A model generated the notes under the pieces. It was not told the DNA's origin, searched no databases, and saw nothing but the letters and a program-made list of their open reading frames with translations. Shown here piece by piece: positions 54,894 to 62,961 of a DNA stretch of 64,000 nucleotides. Every line of letters starts with the position of its first letter. Positions within the stretch are counted from its first letter, which is position 1. Both the position numbers and the translations under genes were made by a program. This DNA comes from Deltaproteobacteria bacterium (lineage in GTDB: Bacteria; Desulfobacterota; DSM-4660; Desulfatiglandales; HGW-15): positions 157,492-221,491 of the forward strand of contig JAGVAP010000009.1 of the NCBI GenBank assembly GCA_020060215.1. Reading direction: 5' to 3'.

Positions 54894-55055
54894 ATGAAGA
54901 AAATCATCATGATCATGCTCGTCCTCTTCCTCAGCGCAGGGGTAGCGCTGGCAGGAGGAGATCAAGTGCGTGGAGATAAAGGCGAAGGCCCCACCGTACA
55001 GGATTTTTGCGGGCCTGACGACGACTGCGGAGGCGACCCCTACTGGTGGGACTAA
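54894..55055 (+). CDS. Small exported peptide with acidic Cys/Trp tail
   Basis: The 53-residue frame has an excellent GAGGAGG site 6 bases upstream and its own terminator 40 bp after the stop. Residues 1-20 (MKKIIMIMLVLFLSAGVALA) are a canonical signal peptide cleaved after ALA. The predicted mature peptide is only 33 residues, acidic, and ends FCGPDDDCGGDPYWWD with two cysteines, which could form a disulfide or bind metal. No family is recognised. The gene is monocistronic. It could be a metal-binding or signalling peptide, but none of this is shown. Confidence 0.75.
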   Translation: MKKIIMIMLVLFLSAGVALAGGDQVRGDKGEGPTVQDFCGPDDDCGGDPYWWD

Positions 55056-55094
55056 TCAGAAGGCGAAGAGGCAGCCTCGGACGTCTCTCTCTCG

Positions 55095-55128
55095 GCCCGC
55101 CCCCGCAAAGCCCGGGGGCGGGCTTTTT
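55095..55128 (+). terminator. Strong rho-independent terminator
   Basis: GCCCGCCCCCG (55095-55105) pairs exactly with CGGGGGCGGGC (55113-55123), an 11-bp GC stem with a 7-nt loop, followed directly by TTTTT. It ends transcription of the small peptide gene. Confidence 0.92.
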
Positions 55129-55338
55129 CCTTTTTCCGCCCCATGGACCAGTCACAGTTCGCACCATCTTGTTGTGACCTGAACTCCCGGATTGTTCGTT
55201 CTCGGTGGTTCGTTGCGGGTCGGCCCCTGCGTCCCACATGCCGAAGACATACCGCCGCCGGCGAGGCGCTTTCCTTACACATTTCTAACACAAACCAAAC
55301 CCCTCCTGAACATTCCCAAGCTTTGCTGTCAGGTGAGT

Positions 55339-55406
55339 GTTCAGCGTTCAGGGTTCAGAATGGGTGGATTATGGTTTGCTTGAACACTGATCCCTGAACG
55401 CTGAAC
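55339..55406. repeat. Inverted copy pair of a GTTCAGCGTTCAGGG repeat
   Basis: The 20-bp arms 55339-55358 and 55387-55406 are reverse complements with one mismatch. The text TTCAGGGTTCAG recurs at about 25693-25715, and related CTGAACACTGAA text at about 19325-19355. It is a dispersed short-unit repeat family of intergenic DNA. The 55129-55429 interval holds no gene. Confidence 0.7.
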
Positions 55407-55429
55407 CCTATCCTTATGGGAGGACGCTC

Positions 55430-55858
55430 ATGGCGAAGATCAGGGTCTTGTTTGTCTGCACGCACAACTCGGCGCGGAGCGTCATGGCCGAGACCTTTAT
55501 GAATGACCTCGGCGGAGACCGCTTCCACGCGGAGAGCGCAGGTCTCGAGCCTCGCGAAACCAACCCCCTGGTGATCCGCGTCATGAAGGAGGAGGGCTAC
55601 GACCTTTCCGGCAGGAAAGGGAACAGCATCTTCGAATACTTCAAGGAAGGACGCCTCTACGATTACGTGGTTTACGTCTGCGCCAGCGAAGACGAAGACC
55701 GTTGCCCTGTGTTTCCGGGCGTGAGAAGATCCCTGCACTGGCCCTTCCCCGACCCATCCAGGCTGGAGGGGAGAGAAGAGGAGAAACTTTCCGAGACGCG
55801 CCGGATCCGGGATCAGATCAGGTCCAGGATCGAAGAATGGATCAGGACGCTCGGATGA
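55430..55858 (+). CDS. arsC: Arsenate reductase, thioredoxin-coupled ArsC type
   Basis: The 142-residue protein has the low-molecular-weight phosphatase loop VCTHNSARS with nucleophile C10. Two more cysteines, C84 and C92 (VVYVCASEDEDRCPVF), stand where ArsC of S. aureus uses its redox triad, and the WPFPDPS acid loop is present. It reduces arsenate to arsenite. No arsenite efflux or arsR gene is adjacent, so a phosphotyrosine phosphatase role is possible, but the cysteine triad favours ArsC. The start has GGGAGGA upstream. Confidence 0.85.
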   Translation: MAKIRVLFVCTHNSARSVMAETFMNDLGGDRFHAESAGLEPRETNPLVIRVMKEEGYDLSGRKGNSIFEYFKEGRLYDYVVYVCASEDEDRCPVFPGVRRSLHWPFPDPSRLEGREEEKLSETRRIRDQIRSRIEEWIRTLG

Positions 55859-56066
55859 GCATCGCGTAGATTCCACCTCCTCACCGCCTCCGGTAACGGT
55901 CGATGATCCACGGCCGAGGTTTCGGACCGGCTGTCGCCCGGGAACCACCCCTGACGAGTCGACCTCCTGCCTGCCTAACCAAACGGCTCGCCTGGCTTGC
56001 TCTTGTCACCAGACGGCCGAATCCGCTAAAGTTGCTGTTCAAAACGGATTGAAAGGAATGGGGTGG

Positions 56067-56444
56067 ATGATGAAAATCCTGCTGGTGATCCTGGGCGGAA
56101 GCGTTGGCGCGCTATGCCGCTACGGCGTATCCCTTCTCGCAGTACGGTTCCTCGGAACGCGATTCCCGTTCGGAACGCTTGTCGTGAACCTTTCCGGATG
56201 CTTTCTCGTCGGTCTTTCACTGGCCTTGGCGGACCGTGGCCTGAACATCATGAGTCCCTCGGCTCGCCTTTTCTTTGTTACCGGCTTTCTCGGCGCAATG
56301 ACCACCTTTTCAGCCTTTGCGCTGGAGACCGTGAACGCCGTGCGTGCGGAGACTTACTGGATAGCGGCAGCCATTTTCCTTTCGAACAACCTTATTGGAG
56401 GAGCCCTGGTTTTCCTCGGGATTTGGGCGGGTAAAATGAGGTAA
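56067..56444 (+). CDS. crcB: CrcB/Fluc fluoride channel
   Basis: The 125-residue protein has four membrane helices with the Fluc motifs: GGSVGALCRYGVS, RFPFGTLVVNLSGCFLVG with the pore asparagine, and GFLGAMTTFSAFALETV with the TTFS signature. Fluc dimers export fluoride passively. ATG 56067 and 56070 are equivalent choices; an ATG at 56049 adds six residues. It is followed 19 bp later by a DUF190-CBS gene. A fluoride riboswitch was looked for in the 190-bp leader and not convincingly found. Confidence 0.93.
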   Translation: MMKILLVILGGSVGALCRYGVSLLAVRFLGTRFPFGTLVVNLSGCFLVGLSLALADRGLNIMSPSARLFFVTGFLGAMTTFSAFALETVNAVRAETYWIAAAIFLSNNLIGGALVFLGIWAGKMR

Positions 56445-56463
56445 GGAAAGGAGGGAGACGATC

Positions 56464-57744
56464 ATGCCACAGTACAAGGTTATCGAGGTTTTCTCCAGTG
56501 AGCAGGCCCGATCGCAGGGGCGGCCCCTCCACAGCGCGATTGTCGAGTATGTGGCCGGCCTCAAGATCGCGGCTCGCTCCATCGTGACGAGAGGGATAGA
56601 GGGGTGTTATGAGAGCGGCGAGATCGCCACCGCCAGCCTTGAAATCCTCTCCTACAATATGCCCGTTCGAGTCACCATAGTGGTGCCGGATCCCGAATCC
56701 GACCTTGTCCTTTCAAGAGTGGAGGAGATGGTCACGGATGGGATCGTGGCCGTCCGCAGCGTGGAGGTCGTGTCCTACAAGACCCGAGGGCTTCTGATGC
56801 CGAAGCACACAAGGGTCCGAGAGATCATGACCCCCGCGCCGAAGAGGGTCGGCACGACAGCGCCTTTGAGCGAGGTGGCACGCCTCCTGCTCTCTTCCAC
56901 GTTCACGGGCCTCCCCGTGGTGGACGAGAATGACCGCCCGGTGGGGGTCATCTCGCAGGGAGATCTGATATACAAGGCGGGCATGCCCATGCGTCTGGGG
57001 CTTCTGGCCGAATCGGACCGCGAGAAGGTGGACTCGGTCATTGAAGCGCTTGCCCCGAGGCAGGCCGGAGAGGTCATGACCAGGCCCGCCGTGACCATAG
57101 GAGAGGACAAACCGGTGGTGGGGGCGGTCGATCTCATGATCGAGAGGGGGGTCAAGAGGCTTCCGGTTGTAGACGGATCAGGGAGACTGGTCGGGATTCT
57201 TTCGCGAGTCGATGTGTTTCGGACCATTATGCGGGAATGTCCCGACTGGTCGGCTCTTCGCGAGAAAGAGATCCGGGTCGAGGGCTTGCGCTTCGTCTCC
57301 GACATCATGCGCCGGGATGCCCACAGCGTTCTCCCGGGGACACCGGTCGAGGAAGTGATGCGCATTATCGACTGCAACGATATCCAGAGAATCTGCGTGG
57401 TGGATGAAGATGGACACTTCCTGGGACTCATCTCGGACCGGGATTTGCTCGTCGCCTTCACGGAGCGCCACCCCGGGGTATGGGATTACTTCGCGGGCAA
57501 GATCCCTTTCACCGAGAGGAGCAGGAGGCACAGGGAACTGAGCGAATACCTGCGTGCAAGGACGGCTGCAGAGGTGATGAATACAAGAATCATAACCGTC
57601 CCTGAGGACGCCCCCCTGGAGGAGGCCATACGTCTCATGCTCAGCCATAAGATCAAGCGCCTTCCGGTGCTGGATCCTGAAGGGATATTCAAAGGGATGA
57701 TCAGCCGTGATTCGCTCCTGCGAACAGGTTTTGCCGCTCCATAG
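56464..57744 (+). CDS. DUF190 protein fused to four CBS domains
   Basis: The 426-residue protein opens with a DUF190 domain (about 1-110: KVIEVFSSEQARSQGRPLHSAIVEYVAGLKIAARSIVTRGIEGC, ending VEVVSYKTRG). Four CBS repeats follow, starting near REIMTPAPKRV, GEVMTRPAVTI, SDIMRRDAHSV and AEVMNTRIITV, each with a GLPVVDENDRPVGVIS-like second half. CBS pairs bind adenosyl nucleotides. DUF190 proteins are commonly encoded beside CrcB, and here the pair is coupled with a strong AAGGAGGG site. This suggests a nucleotide-sensing regulator of the fluoride channel; the fusion with CBS repeats is less usual. Confidence 0.88.
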   Translation: MPQYKVIEVFSSEQARSQGRPLHSAIVEYVAGLKIAARSIVTRGIEGCYESGEIATASLEILSYNMPVRVTIVVPDPESDLVLSRVEEMVTDGIVAVRSVEVVSYKTRGLLMPKHTRVREIMTPAPKRVGTTAPLSEVARLLLSSTFTGLPVVDENDRPVGVISQGDLIYKAGMPMRLGLLAESDREKVDSVIEALAPRQAGEVMTRPAVTIGEDKPVVGAVDLMIERGVKRLPVVDGSGRLVGILSRVDVFRTIMRECPDWSALREKEIRVEGLRFVSDIMRRDAHSVLPGTPVEEVMRIIDCNDIQRICVVDEDGHFLGLISDRDLLVAFTERHPGVWDYFAGKIPFTERSRRHRELSEYLRARTAAEVMNTRIITVPEDAPLEEAIRLMLSHKIKRLPVLDPEGIFKGMISRDSLLRTGFAAP

Positions 57745-57944
57745 CTTTACGATTGGAGTCGGGCACTCAGGGTCTTGATCCTGGCCTCCAGTATTTCCCT
57801 CTTCCCAAAAGGATTCCTCAGGGTGGTAGGGCTTCTGCTCCTCAGGATGCATGAAATTGGGAACAGAAATGGAGGAGTTCCCCTATTCCCGGGGATGGAA
57901 ACATGGGTACCCTTGGCATTATCCTGTGCCGTCCGGAGGTTCCC

Positions 57945-58366
57945 ATGAGAAGAGCAGCCACACAGATCGTCATGTCTTTTCTTGCAGTCTTCGGGCTTGC
58001 GGTCGTCGCTTTTGGTTTTACATCCCAGCAGGCATCCGACGGGAAGACCCTCTATGCCCAACACTGCGCGGTCTGCCACGGCGCCGACGCCGGGGCGGGA
58101 CCGTGCCCGGGAAGTTCGGAAAGCTTGCGGGAATGAAGGCGCCCCCGCTGGCAGGGCCGAAGGCACTGCCCGGCATGGCCAACGCTCATGAGGTCTATCA
58201 GTTCGCGAAGACCCGGATGCCCGCAGACAACCCCGGGAGTCTGAAGGATCAGCAGTACCTGGACATCGTGGCCTTCGCCCTGCAGGCCAACGGCATGAAG
58301 CCCGACAACAAACCGCTGACACCGGAATCGGCGAAAAAGATCAAGCTCTCCGGAAAGAAGAAATAG
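57945..58366 (+). pseudogene. Class I cytochrome c with a one-base frameshift
   Basis: ATG 57945 after GGAGG starts a signal peptide (MRRAATQIVMSFLAVFGLAVVAFG). KTLYAQHCAVCHGADAG follows with heme-binding CAVCH. Near 58095-58103 the frame must shift by -1 to continue as GTVPGKFGKLAGMKAPPL, HEVYQFAKTRMPADNPGSL (axial methionine) and LDIVAFALQANGMKP, to a stop at 58366. Loss of one G from the run in GCCGGGGCGGG explains it. Either the gene is broken or the base is a sequencing error. When joined, the product is about 140 residues, a periplasmic mono-heme cytochrome. Confidence 0.8.
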
Positions 58367-58383
58367 CTTCCGAAAACGCCCGC

Positions 58384-58434
58384 GTCTCTATCAAGGATTA
58401 CGCGATCATCGGGAATTGCCGCTGCGGTGTTTGA
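58384..58434 (+). pseudogene. Possible fragment of a GH15 glucoamylase/trehalase N-terminus
   Basis: The frame reads VSIKDYAIIGNCRCGV before a stop. The DYAIIGNCR piece resembles the conserved opening of bacterial GH15 enzymes (DYALIGDCRTAALV...). Nothing downstream continues the family in any frame; 58435-58615 instead shows TCCCTGCCAAAGAGGGA-type palindromic text. It is short enough to be chance. The rest of 58435-58724 holds no supported gene. Confidence 0.25.
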
Positions 58435-58724
58435 GGCGGTACCCGATGGTCGGCTCTACCCAGGGTTTCGTCAGCTCGACGATCATCAGCTTCATCGGTT
58501 TGCGGCTCTGGACGTCATCCCGTCGCGATGGGTGCGAGCGATCCCTGCCAAAGAGGGATGGACCGTTTTCCCGCCCTGCGGGCGGAGCCGGATGCATGTG
58601 CAGGCTAACGCAGATCTAAGGTGACTGTAACCGTATCTGAATCTCCCCAGGTTATGATTTCGGCAAGTGAAGGACGGCGCAGAGAGAGGGAGTCATTGGA
58701 CTTCAGGAAAGGAAAGGAACGAAG

Positions 58725-59015
58725 ATGGGTACGAGAAGACAGGTAGAAAGCGCGATGTGCATTTTCGATCTCACCATCGGCAAGGCCATCAGCCTCCCGG
58801 AGAGCATACGGGCAAAGGTGATGATGCTTTACAGCAAGAAGGACAACCGGCGGGAATTCAGGGTCCTGGACCTGTCTTTTCCCGAGGGTGTCGATCGCCG
58901 GATCATCTCCTGGCTTGAAGAAAACACGGGACCGGATGACATCCTGTGGGGGCTCGAGTCCAACAGGATGGACGCGGACCGGTTTCAGCCGGAGCGGTGG
59001 GGTCCGGACTCCTGA
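58725..59015 (+). CDS. Hypothetical 96-residue protein
   Basis: The start ATG 58725 follows AGGAAAGGAACGAAG. The product has MCIFDLTIGKAISLPESIRAKVMMLYSKKDNRREFRVLDLSFP, then DRRIISWLEENTGPDDILWGLES, a compact alpha/beta pattern without membrane segments. No family is recognised. It is convergent with the molybdoenzyme operon, 16 bp from its last gene. Confidence 0.6.
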   Translation: MGTRRQVESAMCIFDLTIGKAISLPESIRAKVMMLYSKKDNRREFRVLDLSFPEGVDRRIISWLEENTGPDDILWGLESNRMDADRFQPERWGPDS

Positions 59016-59031
59016 GCCGCCTTCCCCGAGA

Positions 59032-59571
59032 TCAGCCTCTTCCCGCCGGGAACGATGAAGCGGCATTCCCGGCCGCATCGACCACTTTGCGGGCCGCCTT
59101 TGCCGCAGCCAGGTCGGCCATCTTCTCCAGGGGCCCGAAGTGAAGGGCCTCTGCAGGGCAGGTGGCCACGCAGGCGGGCTCCTCCCCTTCACGGACGAGC
59201 TCCAGACACGAATTGCACTTCTGCATCCGGCCGTCGCTTCCAAACCGGACCGCGCCGAAGGGGCAGACCCACAGGCAGGAGTGACAGCCGATACACCTTT
59301 CCGGGTGGACCACCACGATCCCGTCTTCCGAGCGCTTCTCGATTGCGGCCCTCGGGCAAACCGCCCTGCAGGCGGGCTCGCCGCAGTGCATGCAGGCGAG
59401 GGAGACGGTCCGATTCGCCACCTCGGGGTACACCCCCCGCCAGAGACTGACGATCCTTCGCCATCCGATTCCGAACTCCACCTGGTGAAGACTCTTGCAG
59501 GCCAGCTCGCAGGCATGGCACTGGACGCACCGGTCGGGGTCAAAATAGAATCCGAGTTGTCTGTTTTTCAT
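59032..59571 (-). CDS. Four-cluster [4Fe-4S] electron-transfer subunit (DmsB/PhsB-like)
   Basis: The start is ATG 59571, overlapping the catalytic-subunit stop (ATGA). The 179-residue protein has four cysteine sets: C15-x2-C18-x2-C21-x3-C25 (CVQCHACELAC), CMHCGEPACRAVCP, CIGCHSCLWVCPFGAV, and KCNSCLELVREGEEPACVATCP. This is the standard pattern of beta subunits of complex iron-sulfur molybdoenzymes. It relays electrons between the molybdenum subunit and a membrane or soluble partner. No membrane anchor gene follows in this window. Confidence 0.93.
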   Translation of the reverse strand: MKNRQLGFYFDPDRCVQCHACELACKSLHQVEFGIGWRRIVSLWRGVYPEVANRTVSLACMHCGEPACRAVCPRAAIEKRSEDGIVVVHPERCIGCHSCLWVCPFGAVRFGSDGRMQKCNSCLELVREGEEPACVATCPAEALHFGPLEKMADLAAAKAARKVVDAAGNAASSFPAGRG

Positions 59572-61745
59572 TCGCCCGCCTCCCGCCTGACCTGAACGAG
59601 GGTCTGGCTCGACATGGCCGTCACCAGTGGATCGAACGCCTTTTCCGGGTCGCAACAGTACATGTGATTCGCGTTCGCCCCCCCGTCCAGGAGCGGAAAG
59701 CCCGGCAACCGGAGCTCACGGCAGCCCTGCCACCACCCGTGGAGGGCCATGACCGTATCCGGTCTTATCCCCGGAATGATTTCGGCCTTCAGTCTCATGG
59801 AGCCGTGAGGGGACTCCACGATCACCCAGTCCCCCTCCTGAATGGACCTTGCCCGGGCGGCATCCGGGTGGATCTGGAGCGTGGGGTAGGGGAGGACCTC
59901 CCTGAGGAGGGGAACATTCCTGAGCCAGGACGCGTTGTAGACCTTGGAGGTGTGAAAGTCCGAAAAGACGAGGGGATACTCTTTCAGGAGATCCGGCGTC
60001 GCCGTGGGGCCCTCCGGGGGCTCTCGCCACGAGGGCAGCGGAGAAAAACCGTGCTCCTCGAAGGTGGTATTGTAGATGGCGACTTTCCCCTGGGGGAGGA
60101 ACGGTCTTCCGGAGAGCAGGGGGCTCCTGGTGGAGAAGATCTGCTCGTATTTTTGGTAGACCATCGGCTTCATGGGATAGACGATTCCGGTCGGGTGGGT
60201 CCGCAGCTGATCGATGGTCATGCCGAGGGGCGCGAGTTGTTCATTCATGCATTCGGTCATGCTGCCGTTCCAAAAATCGGCGCCGTACCCCATACGGACC
60301 CCCAGGTCGAGCCAGAACTCGTACATCGACTTGTACTCCCCCAGCGGCTCGATCACCCGGCTGCGCGCCATAATCCAGTTCGTGGTGAATTCGAAGGGAT
60401 GATCGGTTTCATAGGGTGTGGCCAGGGGGATGACCACGTCCGCATAGGCCATCTCGGCCGTGGGCATCACGTCGGCCACCACAAAAAAATCCAGCTTCCG
60501 GAGCGCCTCGATCACCCTCTTGGGGCCGCGCGTGCTCACGGCCGGTTGGGTCCCGGGTGCGATAATGGTCCGAATGGGGTAGGGCTTGCCGGTCAGAACG
60601 CTTTCGAAGGCGCGATAATAGGCGGAGGAAGTCCCCTCGATGAAGGGTTGGAAGGGTTTCGGGAACTCAGGGCCCACGAGCTTGTCGACCCACTCCTGGG
60701 TGTAGCGTTCCCGGAGATGGACATCCCTGGGCATCGGCATGGTGCTCCCGACCGGGACCACGTTCCCGCCGGGCCGGTCGAAATTGCCGGTGATCGCGAT
60801 GAGGATGGCGATGGCCCTCGCCGCGTCGCTCGCGGAGGTGGCGTGCTCCAGTCCGTTCCCCGGGTCGATGGCCGAGGGCTTTGTGAGGGCATAGAGCCTT
60901 GCGAGCTCGCGGATCCGGGCCGCGGGTATCCCGGTGACGGGCTCGGCCCACGATGGGGAATACGCCTGTACATGGTTCTCCAGTTCACCGAACCCGTAGC
61001 ACCAACTGGAGACGAAGTCTGCATCGTAGAGGTTTTCCCGGACGATCACATGCAGCATGGCCAGGGCGAGGGCCGCATCCGTCCCGGGCCTGATCGGGAC
61101 CCACAGGTCGGCCAGGGCCGCATCGGGCTCCATCGACGGCTTGACGGCGACGATCTTCGCCCCCCGCTCCTTCGCCTCCACGAGGAACCTCGTCCCCCCT
61201 TTGCTGGCGCCGGAATAGACGGGCTGCTTCCCCCAAAGGAGGATGAGCCGGCTGTTCTGGTAATCGGCCATGGGCAGGGGCCAGGAGACCCCGAGGGTGT
61301 ATGCGAAGGAGAAGGCGTTTTGCATGGCGCAGATGCCGCTGTGGCAGTAATTGGGGCTGCCGTGCGCCATGAGAAAGCGGTAGAGGTAGTCGCTGTAACT
61401 CCGCCGAGCCGGGGAGAGGATGGCCAGGGATTCCGGACCGTATCGCTCCTTCTGATCCTTCAGCCTGGCGGCGATCGTGTCCAGGGCCTCATCCCATGAA
61501 ATCTTCTCGAACCGGCCCTCGCCCTTTTGCCCTGCCCGCCTCAGGGGATGCCTGAGGCGGTCGGGCGAATAGACCCACTGCACCGCTGCGTGGGCCTTTG
61601 CGCAGTTCCTCCCCCGGTTCAAGGGGGACTCCTTCATCCCCTCGATCCGGATGAACCTTCCATCCCTCACGTGCGCATAAATCCCGCAGCCGGCGCTCGG
61701 ACCGCACATGCCGCAAAAAGTGGGAATCCTCCGGGTCTCCGGCAT
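59568..61745 (-). CDS. Molybdopterin oxidoreductase catalytic subunit (CISM family)
   Basis: The start ATG 61745 is preferred to an upstream one. The 725-residue protein opens with a [4Fe-4S] motif C11-x2-C14-x5-C20 with C48 (FCGMCGPSAGCGIYA, then RGRNCAKA). The usual spacing is C-x2-C-x3-C, so the loop is two residues longer. SPNYCHSGICAMQNAF is at the molybdenum-ligand region, with cysteine the likely ligand. NRSRLILLWGKQPVY-type and C-terminal FSDFHTSKVYNASWLRNVP / ANANHMYCC segments complete the pterin sites. No Tat signal is seen, so it is probably cytoplasmic. Thiosulfate/polysulfide reductase-like enzymes and hydroxytransferases are relatives. The substrate is unknown, but the TRAP genes upstream suggest an organic acid. 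Confidence 0.9.
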   Translation of the reverse strand: MPETRRIPTFCGMCGPSAGCGIYAHVRDGRFIRIEGMKESPLNRGRNCAKAHAAVQWVYSPDRLRHPLRRAGQKGEGRFEKISWDEALDTIAARLKDQKERYGPESLAILSPARRSYSDYLYRFLMAHGSPNYCHSGICAMQNAFSFAYTLGVSWPLPMADYQNSRLILLWGKQPVYSGASKGGTRFLVEAKERGAKIVAVKPSMEPDAALADLWVPIRPGTDAALALAMLHVIVRENLYDADFVSSWCYGFGELENHVQAYSPSWAEPVTGIPAARIRELARLYALTKPSAIDPGNGLEHATSASDAARAIAILIAITGNFDRPGGNVVPVGSTMPMPRDVHLRERYTQEWVDKLVGPEFPKPFQPFIEGTSSAYYRAFESVLTGKPYPIRTIIAPGTQPAVSTRGPKRVIEALRKLDFFVVADVMPTAEMAYADVVIPLATPYETDHPFEFTTNWIMARSRVIEPLGEYKSMYEFWLDLGVRMGYGADFWNGSMTECMNEQLAPLGMTIDQLRTHPTGIVYPMKPMVYQKYEQIFSTRSPLLSGRPFLPQGKVAIYNTTFEEHGFSPLPSWREPPEGPTATPDLLKEYPLVFSDFHTSKVYNASWLRNVPLLREVLPYPTLQIHPDAARARSIQEGDWVIVESPHGSMRLKAEIIPGIRPDTVMALHGWWQGCRELRLPGFPLLDGGANANHMYCCDPEKAFDPLVTAMSSQTLVQVRREAGE

Positions 61746-61844
61746 GCTCCCCCTCCTCACAAGAGACGTGGCACTTTAGCTCTTTGAAGTGGCGTCGATG
61801 AGGTTCGGTGCGCAGTCTTCCAAGAGCCAAGTGCTCCCACGAAA

Positions 61845-62903
61845 TCAGTACGCCTTGGGAATGGACTTTTCCTTTTCCTGTGCAGTCCAGTACGCGGTCC
61901 GCTCCCGAATGAAGGCGAGATAGGCGTTCACATCGGCCTCCTTGTGGCCGAGGGAGACCAGCTCCTTGGCGTACGCGGAGACGACCGGCGCCACGGCCTG
62001 CACCCATTTCTTGCTCTCCTCATCCGAGAGGACGGTGAGCTGCCCGTTGTGGGCCTTCAACTGGGCGATCCCCTCGATATCGAGCTCCTGGGCGCCCATG
62101 GCGTATTTCTCCCGCCACTCCAGACTCACCTCGTCGAAGATCTTCTTGAGATCGGGGGAGAGTGCGTCCCACTTGGCCTTGTTCATGACGAAATAGAAGA
62201 GCGGGGCGTTTCCGATCCCCTTGGGAACGGTGACGTGCCGGATGAGGTCGCCCAGCTTCCAGCCCTGCAGCATCTCCGCGGGTCCGACCACGCCGTCGAG
62301 CACGGTCCGCCGAAGGGCCTCGTACATCTCCGCAGGATCCATGGCCACGGGCGTCGCACCCAGGGCCTTCACCATGTCGGCCTGGCGTCCCACCGACCGC
62401 ACCTTCAACCCGCGCAGGTCTTCCATCGTCTTGATCTGTTTCTGCAGCGTGAGAGGAATCGCGGGGCCGACACACATCATGTTCAGGACGTGCACCCTGT
62501 CCCACTCCTTGGGCTTGAACTTCTCGTACGCGTCGTTGGCGACATGCGATGCCACCCAGGCGCTGGGGAATCCCATGGGCGCGTCAAAGGCCTCGGCCAT
62601 GGGGAAGCGGCCCCGGGTGAGCGCGGCGGCCGCCAGCCCGATGTCCGCGATTCCCTCCAGGACCGAGTTGAAGACCTTCGGGGCGGTGGCCAGGGTCCCG
62701 CCGCCATAATGGGTGATCTCGACACGGCCGTTGGTCCGTTTCTTGATCTCATCACAGAACTGCTGGTTCAACCCGCAGATCTTGTGGGTGACCGGCCAGA
62801 AGGCGGCAAACTTGAGTTTGACCGGATCCGCCGCAAGGGCTGCGGACGCGGACGTCAGGAGCAGCAGAACACCCATCATGGCCACCAGTACTCTTTTCTT
62901 CAT
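61845..62903 (-). CDS. dctP: TRAP transporter periplasmic substrate-binding protein (DctP)
   Basis: The 352-residue protein has a signal peptide (about 1-24, ending AALAAD). KLKFAAFWPVTHKICGLNQQFCDEIKKRTNGRVEITHYGGGTL follows, the DctP opening. A conserved arginine in GLKVRSVGRQADMVKALGATPVAM (about 170) binds the ligand carboxylate, and ALRRTVLDGVVGPAEM is also characteristic. It delivers an organic acid to the TRAP permease encoded just upstream. The 100-bp gap before the molybdoenzyme has no terminator that I can see, so read-through is likely. Confidence 0.95.
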   Translation of the reverse strand: MKKRVLVAMMGVLLLLTSASAALAADPVKLKFAAFWPVTHKICGLNQQFCDEIKKRTNGRVEITHYGGGTLATAPKVFNSVLEGIADIGLAAAALTRGRFPMAEAFDAPMGFPSAWVASHVANDAYEKFKPKEWDRVHVLNMMCVGPAIPLTLQKQIKTMEDLRGLKVRSVGRQADMVKALGATPVAMDPAEMYEALRRTVLDGVVGPAEMLQGWKLGDLIRHVTVPKGIGNAPLFYFVMNKAKWDALSPDLKKIFDEVSLEWREKYAMGAQELDIEGIAQLKAHNGQLTVLSDEESKKWVQAVAPVVSAYAKELVSLGHKEADVNAYLAFIRERTAYWTAQEKEKSIPKAY

Positions 62904-62961
62904 CTTCTCCCCCTTTCATGCATGTCGGAAAAACGGTTTCCTTCTTTCCCCCCCTCCCTGC

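Noticed and set aside
55859..56048. Possible fluoride (crcB) riboswitch before crcB
   Set aside because: ACCG...CGGTCGATGATCC faintly recalls the aptamer 3' half, but the conserved 5' stem-loop and pseudoknot partner could not be found.
59664..61499. 611-codon plus-strand open frame opposite the molybdoenzyme gene
   Set aside because: Antisense shadow of the catalytic subunit, Gly/Asp/His-rich without motifs.
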